This document shows, in pieces, positions 26,625 to 35,223 of a stretch of DNA of 57,923 bases (the stretch's first letter is position 1; every line of letters starts with the position of its first letter). This DNA is from Microbacterium sp. (lineage in GTDB: Bacteria; Actinomycetota; Actinomycetes; Actinomycetales; Microbacteriaceae). The notes beneath the pieces are model-generated. The model saw only the letters and a list, made by a program, of their open reading frames with translations, was not told the DNA's origin and did no database searches. The stretch is taken from positions 1 through 57,923 of the forward strand of contig NZ_WOYP01000123.1 in the NCBI RefSeq assembly GCF_011620715.1, written 5' to 3'. A program made the position numbers and the translations under genes.

Positions 26625-27037
26625 CCGAGTCAGCTGTGCTGCCGAACCCGGCGCCCTCGATCGACCCCGAGACCAAGCCCTACTGGGACGCGACCCTCGA
26701 GGGCAAGCTCATCATCCGCAGCTGCAACGCCTGCGGCGAGAACCACTGGTACCCGCGCACGATGTGCCCGTTCTGCGGATCGGTCGACACCCAGTGGCTC
26801 GAGACGGCCGGCAAGGGGACGATCTACACGTTCGCCATCACCCGCAAGGGCCTCGGCCACTACGGCGGCGTCGGACCCTACGTTCTCGCGTTCGTCACCC
26901 TCGACGAAGGCATCACCATGCTCACCAACATCGTCGAATGCGATGTTGACGCATTGCAGATCGGCGACCGGGTCGAAGTGGTGTTCCACAAGACTGAGGC
27001 CGACGCGGCACTCCCGCGGTTCCGCCCCGTCGCGTAA
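26621..27037 (+). CDS. Zn-ribbon/OB-fold DUF35 protein, copy 2
   Basis: A 138-residue DUF35 protein. It shows the zinc ribbon SCNACGENHWYPRTMCPFCG with four cysteines, then the OB-fold with GTIYTFAITRKG, PYVLAFVTLDEG and IGDRVEVVFHK. It overlaps the Ltp gene by four bases and is followed by a 19-bp-stem terminator. It would be the substrate-binding subunit of the second putative retro-aldolase. Confidence 0.9.
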   Translation: MTESAVLPNPAPSIDPETKPYWDATLEGKLIIRSCNACGENHWYPRTMCPFCGSVDTQWLETAGKGTIYTFAITRKGLGHYGGVGPYVLAFVTLDEGITMLTNIVECDVDALQIGDRVEVVFHKTEADAALPRFRPVA

Positions 27038-27052
27038 GAAGGTCGGCTGAGT

Positions 27053-27094
27053 CGGCGTCACCGCGCGCGGAACACTCCGCGCGCGGTGACGCCG
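27053..27094 (+). terminator. Long perfect hairpin after the Ltp-DUF35 operon
   Basis: Bases 27053-27071 pair without mismatch with 27076-27094: a 19-bp stem and an ACAC loop. There is no U-tract, which is common for actinobacterial terminators. It lies 15 bases past the DUF35 stop and insulates the next operon. Confidence 0.8.
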
Positions 27095-27164
27095 TGCCAA
27101 GCTCGACCGCAGTATTCGCAGAAGTCCGCCCGTCAGCACGTCGCCGTTCCGAGGAAGCCATCAC

Positions 27165-28046
27165 ATGACCCGCACCATGCCCTTCACCTCCGTCGCCGAC
27201 GTGTCCGAGCGCCTGTCCGCCGTCGGCTATCTTCCCTCCGACGCGATCGCCACCACGGTGTTCCTGGCGAGCGAATTGGGAAAGCCGCTGCTCATCGAAG
27301 GACCGGCCGGAGTGGGCAAGACGGCACTCGCGCAAGCCGTTTCCGACGCGACCGGTTCGCCGCTGGTCCGGCTGCAGTGCTACGAGGGCGTGGATGAGGC
27401 GCGTGCGCTCTATGAGTGGAACCACGCAAAGCAGCTGCTGCGCATCACCGCCTCGAAGGACTCGGACTGGGACGAGACGCGCGCCGACATCTTCAGCGAA
27501 GAGTTCCTGCTCGCCCGGCCGCTCTTGACCGCCATCCGCAACGAAGAACCGACGGTTCTGCTCATCGACGAGACCGACAAGGCCGACATCGAGATCGAAG
27601 GCCTGCTGCTGGAGGTGCTCGGGGACTTCCAGATCACGATTCCCGAAATGGGCACGGTCCGGGCTCTTCATCGCCCGTTCGTGGTCCTCACCTCGAACGC
27701 CAGTCGCGAACTGTCGGAAGCGCTGCGACGGCGCTGCATCTTCTTGCACGTGGACTACCCCGACAGCGATCTGGAAGAACGCATCGTCCAGGCCAAGGTG
27801 CCCGGTCTCGATCGCTCGCTCACCGAGTCCGTCGTGCGGGTGGTCAACGCCCTGCGCGGCTTTCCGCTGCGGAAGGCGCCTTCCGTCTCGGAGACGATCG
27901 ACTGGGCCCAGACCCTCCTCGCCCTGGGCGCCGTCGAACTCGATGAGAACACGATGCGCGACTCGCTCGGAGTGATCCTCAAGCACCGCTCGGATCAGGA
28001 GAAGGCCCAGAAGCTTCTCGACCTGGAAAGCGCGCTCGCGCAATGA
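27165..28046 (+). CDS. MoxR-family AAA+ ATPase (CoxD-like)
   Basis: A 293-residue AAA+ protein. Walker A GPAGVGKTALAQAV lies near residue 46, Walker B TVLLIDETDKAD near 130, the sensor TSNASRELSEALRRRC near 176. MoxR ATPases work with VWA proteins to insert metals or assemble enzymes; CoxD matures molybdenum CO dehydrogenase with CoxE. GAGGAAG precedes the ATG, and the stop overlaps the start of the VWA gene (ATGA). No CO-dehydrogenase-like genes are in this window, so the client is unknown. Confidence 0.92.
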   Translation: MTRTMPFTSVADVSERLSAVGYLPSDAIATTVFLASELGKPLLIEGPAGVGKTALAQAVSDATGSPLVRLQCYEGVDEARALYEWNHAKQLLRITASKDSDWDETRADIFSEEFLLARPLLTAIRNEEPTVLLIDETDKADIEIEGLLLEVLGDFQITIPEMGTVRALHRPFVVLTSNASRELSEALRRRCIFLHVDYPDSDLEERIVQAKVPGLDRSLTESVVRVVNALRGFPLRKAPSVSETIDWAQTLLALGAVELDENTMRDSLGVILKHRSDQEKAQKLLDLESALAQ

Positions 28047-29434
28047 CAGACGGGCCTGAAGCGGTCCCGATCCCGTATGGCCTGCAGGAACGGCTCGTCG
28101 ACTTCGTCACAGCCCTCCGGACCAAGGGAATCATGGTCGGCACCGGCGAGACGGTCGACGCTGCAGATGCGATCACCCGAATCGGGCTCGACGAGAGAAG
28201 CATCCTGCGTGAAGGACTCGCGGGCACCCTGACCCGGAAGCACAGCCAGCGCCAAACGTTCGACGACGTCTTCGACATCTACTTCCCGGCACGCGTGGGC
28301 CGGCCCCGGTCCGCAGAACAGGTTCCGGCTGACCTCGGCGTCGAGACGTTGCGAGACATGCTCGTCGACTCGCTGGCCACGGCGGACGACAACGCTTTGC
28401 GTGAGCTCGCCGAGATCGCGGTCGACCGATTCGGAGAGATCGGCACCGATACCCCCGCGTGGTCTGCGAAGCAGACACTCGATCGAGTGGAACCGCAGAG
28501 TCTGCTCGCCCGCACCATGCGGCTCCGCGGTGACGACAACGCCGTGATCGAACTGGGGGGTATGTCACCCCGAGACGAGGTGCGCGAGCTGATCGGGCGG
28601 TTCCGCAGTCGCGTCGAAGACGAAGCGAAGCGGCGCACGAGCGAAACGCGCGGTCGCGAGCGCATGGTCCTCACCGCGGTGCACGCGCAGACCGAGCATG
28701 TCGACTTCCTCAGCGCCAACGCCGAACAGTTCGAAGAGATGCGACGCGGCGTGCGGCCGCTTGCCCGCCGGCTGGCGACGCGGCTCGCCATCAAGCGGCG
28801 CCGCACCTTCCGGAACACCATCGACATTCGACGGACGATGCGCAAGTCGATGGCGACCGGCGGGACGCCGATCGACCTCGTCTTCGCCAAGCCGCAGCCG
28901 AGCAGGCCCGACCTCGTCCTGCTGTGCGACGTGTCGAGCTCGGTGTCGGGCTTCTCCGGTTTCACGATGCTGCTGGTGCAAGCGATGAAGAATCAGTTCA
29001 AGAAGGTCAAGGTCTACGCATTCGTCAATGCCATGGCGGACGTCACCGAACTCATCTCCGTGGACGGGGACGAAGACGGAGAAGGGCTGCATGCCCGGAT
29101 CGTCGAGCAGGCACGCGTCCATCGAGGGACCTCGAGCAGCGACTACGGTGCCGCCTTCGCCGATTTCGTGGCCCGTGACCTGGATTCGATAGGTCCGCGC
29201 AGTTCGGTGCTGATCCTCGGCGATGCGCGCACCAACTATCGGGATCCGGGCCTGGACGATGTGCGCGCGATCGCGGCGCGGTCGAAGCGGACGTTCTGGC
29301 TCAATCCTGAACGCGAGGAGGTCTGGGGAACGGGCGACTCGGCGGCGTTCGACTACGCAGACGCCGTGGAGATGCGCGAGTGTCGTTCGATCGAGCAGCT
29401 CGGCGAGTTCGTGAGCAGGCTGCTTCCCGTATGA
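28043..29434 (+). CDS. VWA-domain protein, CoxE-like
   Basis: A 463-residue protein. The N-terminal 280 residues are helical and charged; the C-terminal VWA domain starts near residue 289 with DLVLLCDVSSSVSGFSGF, which contains the MIDAS D-x-S-x-S site, and continues with RGTSSSDYGAAFADF and SSVLILGDARTNY. It matches CoxE. It is translationally coupled to the MoxR gene and would form a metal-insertion or chaperone pair with it. Confidence 0.9.
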   Translation: MTDGPEAVPIPYGLQERLVDFVTALRTKGIMVGTGETVDAADAITRIGLDERSILREGLAGTLTRKHSQRQTFDDVFDIYFPARVGRPRSAEQVPADLGVETLRDMLVDSLATADDNALRELAEIAVDRFGEIGTDTPAWSAKQTLDRVEPQSLLARTMRLRGDDNAVIELGGMSPRDEVRELIGRFRSRVEDEAKRRTSETRGRERMVLTAVHAQTEHVDFLSANAEQFEEMRRGVRPLARRLATRLAIKRRRTFRNTIDIRRTMRKSMATGGTPIDLVFAKPQPSRPDLVLLCDVSSSVSGFSGFTMLLVQAMKNQFKKVKVYAFVNAMADVTELISVDGDEDGEGLHARIVEQARVHRGTSSSDYGAAFADFVARDLDSIGPRSSVLILGDARTNYRDPGLDDVRAIAARSKRTFWLNPEREEVWGTGDSAAFDYADAVEMRECRSIEQLGEFVSRLLPV

Positions 29435-29491
29435 CCTCACCGGCGCCATTTCGCCCCCGGCCGATTTTGCTGTAGACATCATGGGGAGACG

Positions 29492-29524
29492 ATGAAGTCT
29501 CTGCATCACCGGAGGGACACCTGA
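29492..29524 (+). CDS. Possible 10-residue micro-ORF upstream of the MFS gene
   Basis: MKSLHHRRDT, preceded by GGGGAG. Its stop overlaps the start of the next micro-ORF (TGATG). Its Arg-Arg-Asp codons contain the ribosome site of that ORF, so the peptide itself may be meaningless. Confidence 0.25.
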   Translation: MKSLHHRRDT

Positions 29525-29583
29525 TGTTGGAATTGCCGCTCCATGCCCATTTCATCGCGACGATCGGCGTGTTCACTCGATGA
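29524..29583 (+). CDS. 19-residue leader ORF coupled to the MFS transporter
   Basis: MLELPLHAHFIATIGVFTR starts seven bases after a strong GGAGGG. Its stop overlaps the start of the MFS gene as ATGA. The MFS gene has no clear ribosome site of its own, so ribosomes that finish this leader would restart on the transporter. It may only set expression level. Confidence 0.5.
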   Translation: MLELPLHAHFIATIGVFTR

Positions 29584-30785
29584 CCCGGGATCACGAGCGT
29601 GAGCGGCTGCCCGGGGCCGTTTGGATTCTGTCCTCAGTCACATTCCTCACGACGATGGGATACGGGGTCGTGGGCCCCGCCCTCCCGGCACTGGCGGATC
29701 TGTTCCAGATTTCCGTCACCGCCGCCAGTATCGCCATCAGCGGGTTCGCCGCCTTCCGGCTGATCGCCAATGTCGGCTTCAGCGGCCTGCTCAAACGCTG
29801 GCGACTGCGCACCGTCCTGTTCGGTGGACTCATCCTGCAGTCGGTGAGCAGCGTGCTCGCCGGGCTCGCACCTGACGGCACGCTGTTCCTGATCTTCCGA
29901 TCCATCGGCGGCCTGGGCAGCGCGGCCCTGACGGTATCGGCGACGGCGTTGCTGCTCGCGCTCGTTCCCGCCCACCTCCGGGGTCGCGGGATGAGCACCT
30001 ACTTCGCGGCGAGCTCTCTCGGAGCGATCTCCGGCCCTGCCGTGGGCGGATTCCTCGCCATCGCGAACCCGCGCCTGCCGCTGATCTTCTATGGGATCGT
30101 CCTCCTCTGCGCCGCATCGGTCGCCTTTTTCGCCCTCCGGGCGGCCAAAGACATCCGAACAGCGGATGCTGCGGGCGAGGACGGTGCCGTCGTGAGGACG
30201 CGGACCGTGGCCGCCACCCTGCTGTCCAACCCGCTTTTCATCGCCGCGCTGTTCTGCCATTTCGCCGTGGGATGGGCGCTCTACGGCGTCCGCACGACGA
30301 CTATTCCCCTCCATCTCGGCGCGCTGGGCTTCGCGACCGGGATCATCGGAGTGCTGCTCACGGTCGGCGCCGTCACACAGGTCGTCGGCTCCGCGGCGGC
30401 GGGCTCCGCATCCGACCGCTGGGGCCGTGGGCTGCCGCTCATCTCCGGCCTCATCGCCGGCATGATTGCCTTCGTCATCATCGCGCTGACGGGCGACTTC
30501 ACCCTCCTCATCATCGCGTTCATTCTGATGGGCTTGGCAGGAGGCGCCCTCGCGGCGGTGCCGGCCGCGATGCTCGGCGATGTTCCGCTGGGTGGCAGCG
30601 GTCTCGGCGTCTCGCTGTACTGGATCGCCTTCGACGTCGCCGCCATCATCGGCCCGCTGGTCAGTGGCGTGATCGCCGACAGCGCGGGTTTCCAGCCCGC
30701 GCTGTTCAGTCCGCAGATCCCGCTCCTGCTCGCGATCATCGCCTCGATCTACGCTCTTCGCTGGCAGTCGAAGCGCGCATCCTGA
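29580..30785 (+). CDS. MFS transporter (DHA1-like exporter)
   Basis: A 401-residue protein with about 12 membrane segments. The first is WILSSVTFLTTMGYGVVGPA; the motif-A-like loop GLLKRWRLRTVLFGGL follows the second, and ASDRWGRGLPLISGLIAG appears after the central break. Length and pattern fit drug or metabolite efflux proteins of the DHA1 group. Translation is probably coupled to a 19-residue leader. The substrate is unknown. Confidence 0.87.
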   Translation: MTRDHERERLPGAVWILSSVTFLTTMGYGVVGPALPALADLFQISVTAASIAISGFAAFRLIANVGFSGLLKRWRLRTVLFGGLILQSVSSVLAGLAPDGTLFLIFRSIGGLGSAALTVSATALLLALVPAHLRGRGMSTYFAASSLGAISGPAVGGFLAIANPRLPLIFYGIVLLCAASVAFFALRAAKDIRTADAAGEDGAVVRTRTVAATLLSNPLFIAALFCHFAVGWALYGVRTTTIPLHLGALGFATGIIGVLLTVGAVTQVVGSAAAGSASDRWGRGLPLISGLIAGMIAFVIIALTGDFTLLIIAFILMGLAGGALAAVPAAMLGDVPLGGSGLGVSLYWIAFDVAAIIGPLVSGVIADSAGFQPALFSPQIPLLLAIIASIYALRWQSKRAS

Positions 30786-30975
30786 CCCGCTCAGCGATCC
30801 GAGCGAGCCAGCTGCCCGCGTGCGGTCGCCCCCACCGGTGCTGCACACGCCCGTCGAGGCGGCAACTGCCCGTCCGGCCGGATGAGCCGGGCTGCGACGC
30901 GCGCCACAACCTCGGCAGGCAGCTGAGGCGTGGGCTGGTGCTGGGGGACTGCGACAACGCCACGGGGAAATTCAG

Positions 30976-31989
30976 CTAGCCCGCGAGCACGACGACCTTG
31001 CCCGCAGCGTGACCGGCATCCATGTGCTCCATCGCGTCTCGCGCCCGGTCGAAGGGCCACGTGCGTTCGAGCACCGGGGTGATCCGGCCAGCGGCGGCGA
31101 GGGCGACGAGCTCGGTCAGCACATCGGGCCGCGAAACGGCAGCGATGGGGATCAGCCGCCGCTTCGAGCCCAGCGACAGGGCGTTGGCGCGGAGGATCCG
31201 CCCGACGGGGCCGAACAGCCGACCACCCTCGCCCGACACGAGTGCCACGACTCCCCCGTCGACGACGAGGCGCTGAAGGGTCCGCAGCGGAGCGGTACCG
31301 GCGATGTCGATGACGAGGTCGTACGACTCTGCGGGCAGGGTCGCCGCATCGTTTGCACGGTAGTCCCATGTGTGCACGGCGCCGATGCTCTCGACCAGAG
31401 CGCGATTGCGCTCGCCGCACAATGCGTGCACCTGCGCACCGCGCAGAGCGGCGAGCTGCACGGCGAACGTGCCGACCCCGCTGGATGCCCCGATCACCAG
31501 CACGCGACGGCCATCGAGGTCACCATGGCCGCCCATTCCCGCGCGCTCGAACGCCTGCCATGCCGTGCCGCCCGCGACGGGAAGCGTGGCCGCCGTCACT
31601 GCGTCAAGAGTGGCCGGACGCGTGACGAGACGGGATGCCGCAACCACGGCATACGGGGCGAGCGCGCCGCCCGGCAGCTCGCCGATCACCTCGTCGCCGA
31701 CCGCGAGCGATTCGACCCCGGTCCCGACGGCCGCGACGGTGGCGGCGGCATCCATTCCTCGCACGGGGTTCTTCGGGCGGCACAGACCGAACGCGAGACG
31801 CACGAGCAGCGGTTCGCCGCGCATCACCCGCACGTCGCCGCTGTTGAGCCCCGTCGCGCGGATGCGCAGCAGCACCTCTTTCTTGCCCGGTGCGGGAACG
31901 GGCACCTCGGTCGGCTCGAGAGTATCGGCGCCACCGTAGCGAGTCTGTGCCCACACGGTCATCGTGAGCGGGAGGATCCCGGGATTCAT
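30976..31989 (-). CDS. NAD(P)-dependent MDR oxidoreductase (quinone-oxidoreductase-like)
   Basis: A 337-residue medium-chain dehydrogenase without the catalytic zinc ligands of alcohol dehydrogenases. It has NSGDVRVMRGEPLL, PVRGMDAAATVAAVGTGVE, PVAGGTAWQAFE, the NADPH-binding GASSGVGTFAVQLAALRGA and DLVIDIAGTAPLRTL. GAAAGG precedes the ATG. It converges with the MFS gene over a 190-base gap in which nothing convincing was found. It probably reduces an enone or quinone. Confidence 0.88.
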   Translation of the reverse strand: MNPGILPLTMTVWAQTRYGGADTLEPTEVPVPAPGKKEVLLRIRATGLNSGDVRVMRGEPLLVRLAFGLCRPKNPVRGMDAAATVAAVGTGVESLAVGDEVIGELPGGALAPYAVVAASRLVTRPATLDAVTAATLPVAGGTAWQAFERAGMGGHGDLDGRRVLVIGASSGVGTFAVQLAALRGAQVHALCGERNRALVESIGAVHTWDYRANDAATLPAESYDLVIDIAGTAPLRTLQRLVVDGGVVALVSGEGGRLFGPVGRILRANALSLGSKRRLIPIAAVSRPDVLTELVALAAAGRITPVLERTWPFDRARDAMEHMDAGHAAGKVVVLAG

Positions 31990-32168
31990 TTCAGGCCTTT
32001 CGGGTGGTGAAAGGGGTCGACGAGGGTCTGGCGGCCGCTGCCGTTCGTGATGTCTTCATAGTCGCTCACGCGAGCGTGTTCCGCCCGCGCAGGGATCGCG
32101 CGCGCGCAGATCGCGCGCGGCAACCGCTCGATTTCGTGTCATCGTTTCGTCCGCGTAGAGTCACGGGC

Positions 32169-32675
32169 ATGGAAGCCGAACTCCAGACCGACATCGTCGT
32201 CCGTCCGGTGCGCGACGTCGACGCCGAGGCGCTTGGGCGCGTGCACGCGATCTGCTGGCACGAGACATACGACCACCTCATCAGTACAGCCGCGCTGGAG
32301 AAGATCTCGCCGCGCCGCATGGCGGAATTGTGGACGCACTGGGCCGTTCAGGGTCCCGAGTTCAGGATGTTCGCCGCGCTCGTCGACGGTGAGATCGTCG
32401 GCTTCGCCGGATCCGGGCCCGCACGCGATAGAGATGCGCCGGCGGTGCGTGAGCTCTACTTCATCTATCTGCTCGACGCGTGGCACGGCACCGGTCTCGG
32501 CCAGCGACTGTTCGACGCGGTCGTGAGCCGTGAGGAGAACCTGTACCTCTGGGTCGCCGAAGACAACCCCCGCGCGCATCGCTTCTACGTGCGCAACGGC
32601 TTCGCTCTGGACGGAGCATCGCACGTCGAGCCCTTCCTCGGCGAAGCGCTCACCGAGGTGCGGTTCGTCCGCTGA
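32169..32675 (+). CDS. GNAT-family N-acetyltransferase
   Basis: A 168-residue GNAT. The acetyl-CoA loop is in [16 protein letters not shown] and the C-terminal beta-bulge motif in [15 protein letters not shown]. The ATG at 32169 (MEAELQTD) gives the normal family length; the open frame upstream is not coding-like. It precedes cofE by eight bases. The substrate cannot be told. Confidence 0.87.
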   Translation: MEAELQTDIVVRPVRDVDAEALGRVHAICWHETYDHLISTAALEKISPRRMAELWTHWAVQGPEFRMFAALVDGEIVGFAGSGPARDRDAPAVRELYFIYLLDAWHGTGLGQRLFDAVVSREENLYLWVAEDNPRAHRFYVRNGFALDGASHVEPFLGEALTEVRFVR

Positions 32676-32683
32676 CCCGCGCT

Positions 32684-33460
32684 GTGCTGCAGGTCTGGGC
32701 TCTCGAAGGCATTCCCGAGATCGTGCCGGGTGACGACCTCGTCGAGGTCATGACCGCTGCCCGGGGCGATGCGCTGCAGGACGGCGACATCGTCGTGGTC
32801 ACCTCGAAGATCGTCTCGAAGGCCGAAGGTCGCATCGTCGCGGCAGTGGATCGTGAAGAAGCGATCACCGCCGAGACCGTGCGGGTCGTGGCCACGCGCG
32901 AGTCGGCGCCGGGCCGGCGCACCCGCATCGTGCAGAACCGGCTCGGCATCGTCTCGGCCGCGGCGGGGGTCGACGCCTCGAACACCCCCGAGGGCACGAT
33001 CCTGCTGCTGCCGGTGGATCCGGATGAGTCGGCCCGGGCGATCGCAGCGGGTCTGCGATCTCGGCTCGGAGTAGAGGTCGGTGTGATCATCACCGACACG
33101 CTCGGACGCGCGTGGCGCGAGGGGCAGACCGATGCGGCGATCGGAGCCGGCGGCGTGCACGTGTTCGAAGACCTGCGCGGCACGACCGACGCCGAGGCGC
33201 GTCCCCTCGTCGTGACCATGCCGTGCGTAGCCGACGAGATCGCCGCCGCCGCCGACCTCGTCAAGGGCAAGGCCGCGCGTCTGCCGGTCGCGGTCGTGCG
33301 GGGCCGCCCCGACCTCGTGGGCCCGCTCGACCTGCCCGGCGCGCGCTCGATCGTGCGCCCCTTGGATCGCGACATGTTCCGCCTCGGCACCGACGAAGCC
33401 TACGCCGAGGGATTCGACGCAGGCTTCGACGTGGGCCGCGGCAGCGTCAGCGCGCGCTGA
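32684..33460 (+). CDS. cofE: Coenzyme F420-0:L-glutamate ligase
   Basis: A 258-residue CofE. It has [20 protein letters not shown] at the start of the GTP-binding site, then [20 protein letters not shown] and [16 protein letters not shown]. The enzyme adds glutamate to F420-0, making the cofactor used by Ddn-like and many LLM enzymes. In mycobacteria the domain is fused to a C-terminal FMN domain (FbiB); here it stands alone. The GTG start follows the GNAT stop by eight bases. Its last six codons lie in a palindrome shared with the converging gene. Confidence 0.9.
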   Translation: MLQVWALEGIPEIVPGDDLVEVMTAARGDALQDGDIVVVTSKIVSKAEGRIVAAVDREEAITAETVRVVATRESAPGRRTRIVQNRLGIVSAAAGVDASNTPEGTILLLPVDPDESARAIAAGLRSRLGVEVGVIITDTLGRAWREGQTDAAIGAGGVHVFEDLRGTTDAEARPLVVTMPCVADEIAAAADLVKGKAARLPVAVVRGRPDLVGPLDLPGARSIVRPLDRDMFRLGTDEAYAEGFDAGFDVGRGSVSAR

Positions 33461-33468
33461 CGCTGCCG
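33439..33468. terminator. 30-bp perfect palindrome at the overlapping ends of cofE and the cytochrome gene
   Basis: The 30 bases read the same on both strands. They cover the last codons of both converging genes, which overlap by 14 bases (33447-33460). The result is the same C-terminal GSVSAR in both proteins. It can form a hairpin in either transcript and so could be a bidirectional terminator within coding sequence. Confidence 0.75.
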
Positions 33469-34997
33469 AACAGCTTGGCGATCGGCGCGAGCACGAGCGG
33501 GCGTGCGGCCACCCAGGCCGCCGCGATCACCACGAGCGACGCGACGAAGAACCAGAATCCCACCCAGTTGCCGGCGTAGGCGTTCGGATCGACCGATCCC
33601 TGCGCGGCGTACATGTGGTTCAGGTTGCGCAGGGCACCGGTGGCGAACACCAGGAACACGTGCACGGCGATGAAGGCCACGAAGTAGAGCATGACCGGGA
33701 AGTGCACGGCTCGTGCCCACTCGATCGGGTAGGCGTTGTTCAGGGCCTTCGCTTCCTTGGGCCAGATCCCCGACATGCGCACACCGGTGATCGCGGCGAG
33801 CGGGGCCGCGATGAACACCGTCGTGAAGTACGCGATCTGCTGCAGCGCGTTGTAGTTGACCCAGCCGTTCTCGGTGGGCCAATCCAGCGAGACGTACTGC
33901 AATGCGGTGCTCACCATATTCGGGAACACCTCCCATGAGGTGGGCACGATCCGCATCCACTGACCCGACACGAACAGCAGCACGACGAAGATCACACCGT
34001 TCGTCAGCCACAGCACGTCGAGGCTCTGGTGGAACCACAGGTTCAGGGTGATCTTCTTGGCGTTGGGCCTCTTCGACGTCCAGAACGCGCCCGGCCGCTT
34101 CTCGAGGCGCGACGTGAGACCCGAGCGGATGATGAGCACCATCAGGAAGACGTTGAAGAAGTGCTGCCACCCCAGCCAAGCAGGGAAACCCACCGGCGCC
34201 CCCTCGGGCAAGTGGTACTCGCCGGGATATGTCGTGATGAAGTCCTGCATGGGCTCGAGGCTCAAGAGCCAGCGCACGGCGAGGACGGCCATCGCCGCCG
34301 CGACGAGCAGTCCGCCGCCGCCGACGATCACCGCTCCCGCCCATTGCAGCTTCGTGAACGGGCCGATCCGCACCGGCTCGGGCGCGGTGGCCTTCACGCC
34401 CGCGCGGCGCCGAGCCGCATACGCACGTGCGGCCGGGCCCGGTCGCACGGTACGCACGAAGGGAAGCGGGGTCGACACGTCGGGTCCGGTCGACACGTCG
34501 AGCCCGGGAGCGGTGGATGCCTCGGACACCACAACCCCGGCATCCACTGCGCTTTCCTGCTCGACGATCACATCGGGCGCGAAGCCCGCGGGCGGCCACG
34601 GCTCGCCGCCCGCAACCCGCGGGAGTCCGCGTCGCAGCGCCGACCCGGCTGTGGCCACCGTGACCCGCTCGACCACGGCACCCTGCGGCTGGTCGGCGGC
34701 GGCAGCACCCGCCACATCCGCCACCGGTGCGACGCCCGACGGAATCGCCGCCGCCGGAGGCCACGGCTCGCCGCCGGGCACGCGCGGCAACCCGCGGCGC
34801 ACCATGAGCGTCGTCGCGGCGGCAGAAGCCCCGGCCGGCGCCGCGGCATCGTGCACGGTTGCCGGAAGTGCGTCAGCAGTCTCCGACACGATCACCTCCG
34901 GCACAGCGCCGGCCGGCGCACTGCCGGCCGGGGGCCAAAGGTCGCCGCCGGATCGGCGTGGGAGCCCGCGTCGAAGCTGGGTACCGAACGTCGCCAT
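33447..34997 (-). CDS. Cytochrome b561/FdnI-like membrane protein with repeat-bearing N-terminus
   Basis: A 516-residue protein in two parts. Residues 1-220 are polar and Ala/Pro/Val-rich and hold three copies of RRGLPR-x2-GG-x2-WPPA, roughly at residues 8, 65 and 120. The C-terminal part has about five membrane segments with heme-ligand candidates in [20 protein letters not shown] and [19 protein letters not shown], like the formate-dehydrogenase/b561 cytochrome b fold. The ATG at 34997 (MATFGTQL) is preferred over upstream starts. It lies ten bases after an etfB-like mini-gene. It probably moves electrons between a soluble donor and quinone. Confidence 0.8.
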   Translation of the reverse strand: MATFGTQLRRGLPRRSGGDLWPPAGSAPAGAVPEVIVSETADALPATVHDAAAPAGASAAATTLMVRRGLPRVPGGEPWPPAAAIPSGVAPVADVAGAAAADQPQGAVVERVTVATAGSALRRGLPRVAGGEPWPPAGFAPDVIVEQESAVDAGVVVSEASTAPGLDVSTGPDVSTPLPFVRTVRPGPAARAYAARRRAGVKATAPEPVRIGPFTKLQWAGAVIVGGGGLLVAAAMAVLAVRWLLSLEPMQDFITTYPGEYHLPEGAPVGFPAWLGWQHFFNVFLMVLIIRSGLTSRLEKRPGAFWTSKRPNAKKITLNLWFHQSLDVLWLTNGVIFVVLLFVSGQWMRIVPTSWEVFPNMVSTALQYVSLDWPTENGWVNYNALQQIAYFTTVFIAAPLAAITGVRMSGIWPKEAKALNNAYPIEWARAVHFPVMLYFVAFIAVHVFLVFATGALRNLNHMYAAQGSVDPNAYAGNWVGFWFFVASLVVIAAAWVAARPLVLAPIAKLFGSVSAR

Positions 34998-35007
34998 CCC
35001 GAGGACC

Positions 35008-35133
35008 CTACTTGGCCTTGTTCGCTTCGAGCACGGCGTGGCCCGCGGCGCGAGCGGCCGGGCCCGTCTCGAGGGTCGACGTGCGATCCCCGAACGTGTC
35101 GGGGGCATCCTTGACAGGGGCGACGATCTTCAT
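35008..35133 (-). CDS. 41-residue ETF-beta-like mini-gene
   Basis: MKIVAPVKDAPDTFGDRTST begins a 41-residue protein whose 35 N-terminal residues align without gaps with the start of etfB in this window (about half identical: MKI, VK, PDT, GDR, LETG, RAA, VL). Everything after the first helix of ETF-beta is missing. It has an excellent AAAGGAG site and its stop is ten bases before the cytochrome gene. It is either the living remnant of an etfB gene or a small binding peptide. Confidence 0.75.
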   Translation of the reverse strand: MKIVAPVKDAPDTFGDRTSTLETGPAARAAGHAVLEANKAK

Positions 35134-35223
35134 AGAAACTCCTTTGTCCCACCGAGTCTAGTCAGCCCGAGCGGCGCACGCAGAACGCGCGCGACCGCGT
35201 GACGCTGAAGGACACCGCGCGCT

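Noticed and set aside
30791..31420. 209-codon minus-strand frame across the end of the MDR gene
   Set aside because: Mostly antisense-frame noise over the MDR gene; the part in the 190-base gap (VVAVPQHQPTPQLPAEVV) has no start, family or coding bias.
32094..32118. Direct repeat GATCGCGCGC in the MDR-GNAT gap
   Set aside because: Short, low-complexity and likely by chance at this GC content.
33439..33468. Restriction or recombination site
   Set aside because: The symmetric sequence sits at converging gene ends and fits a hairpin terminator; no recombinase gene is near.
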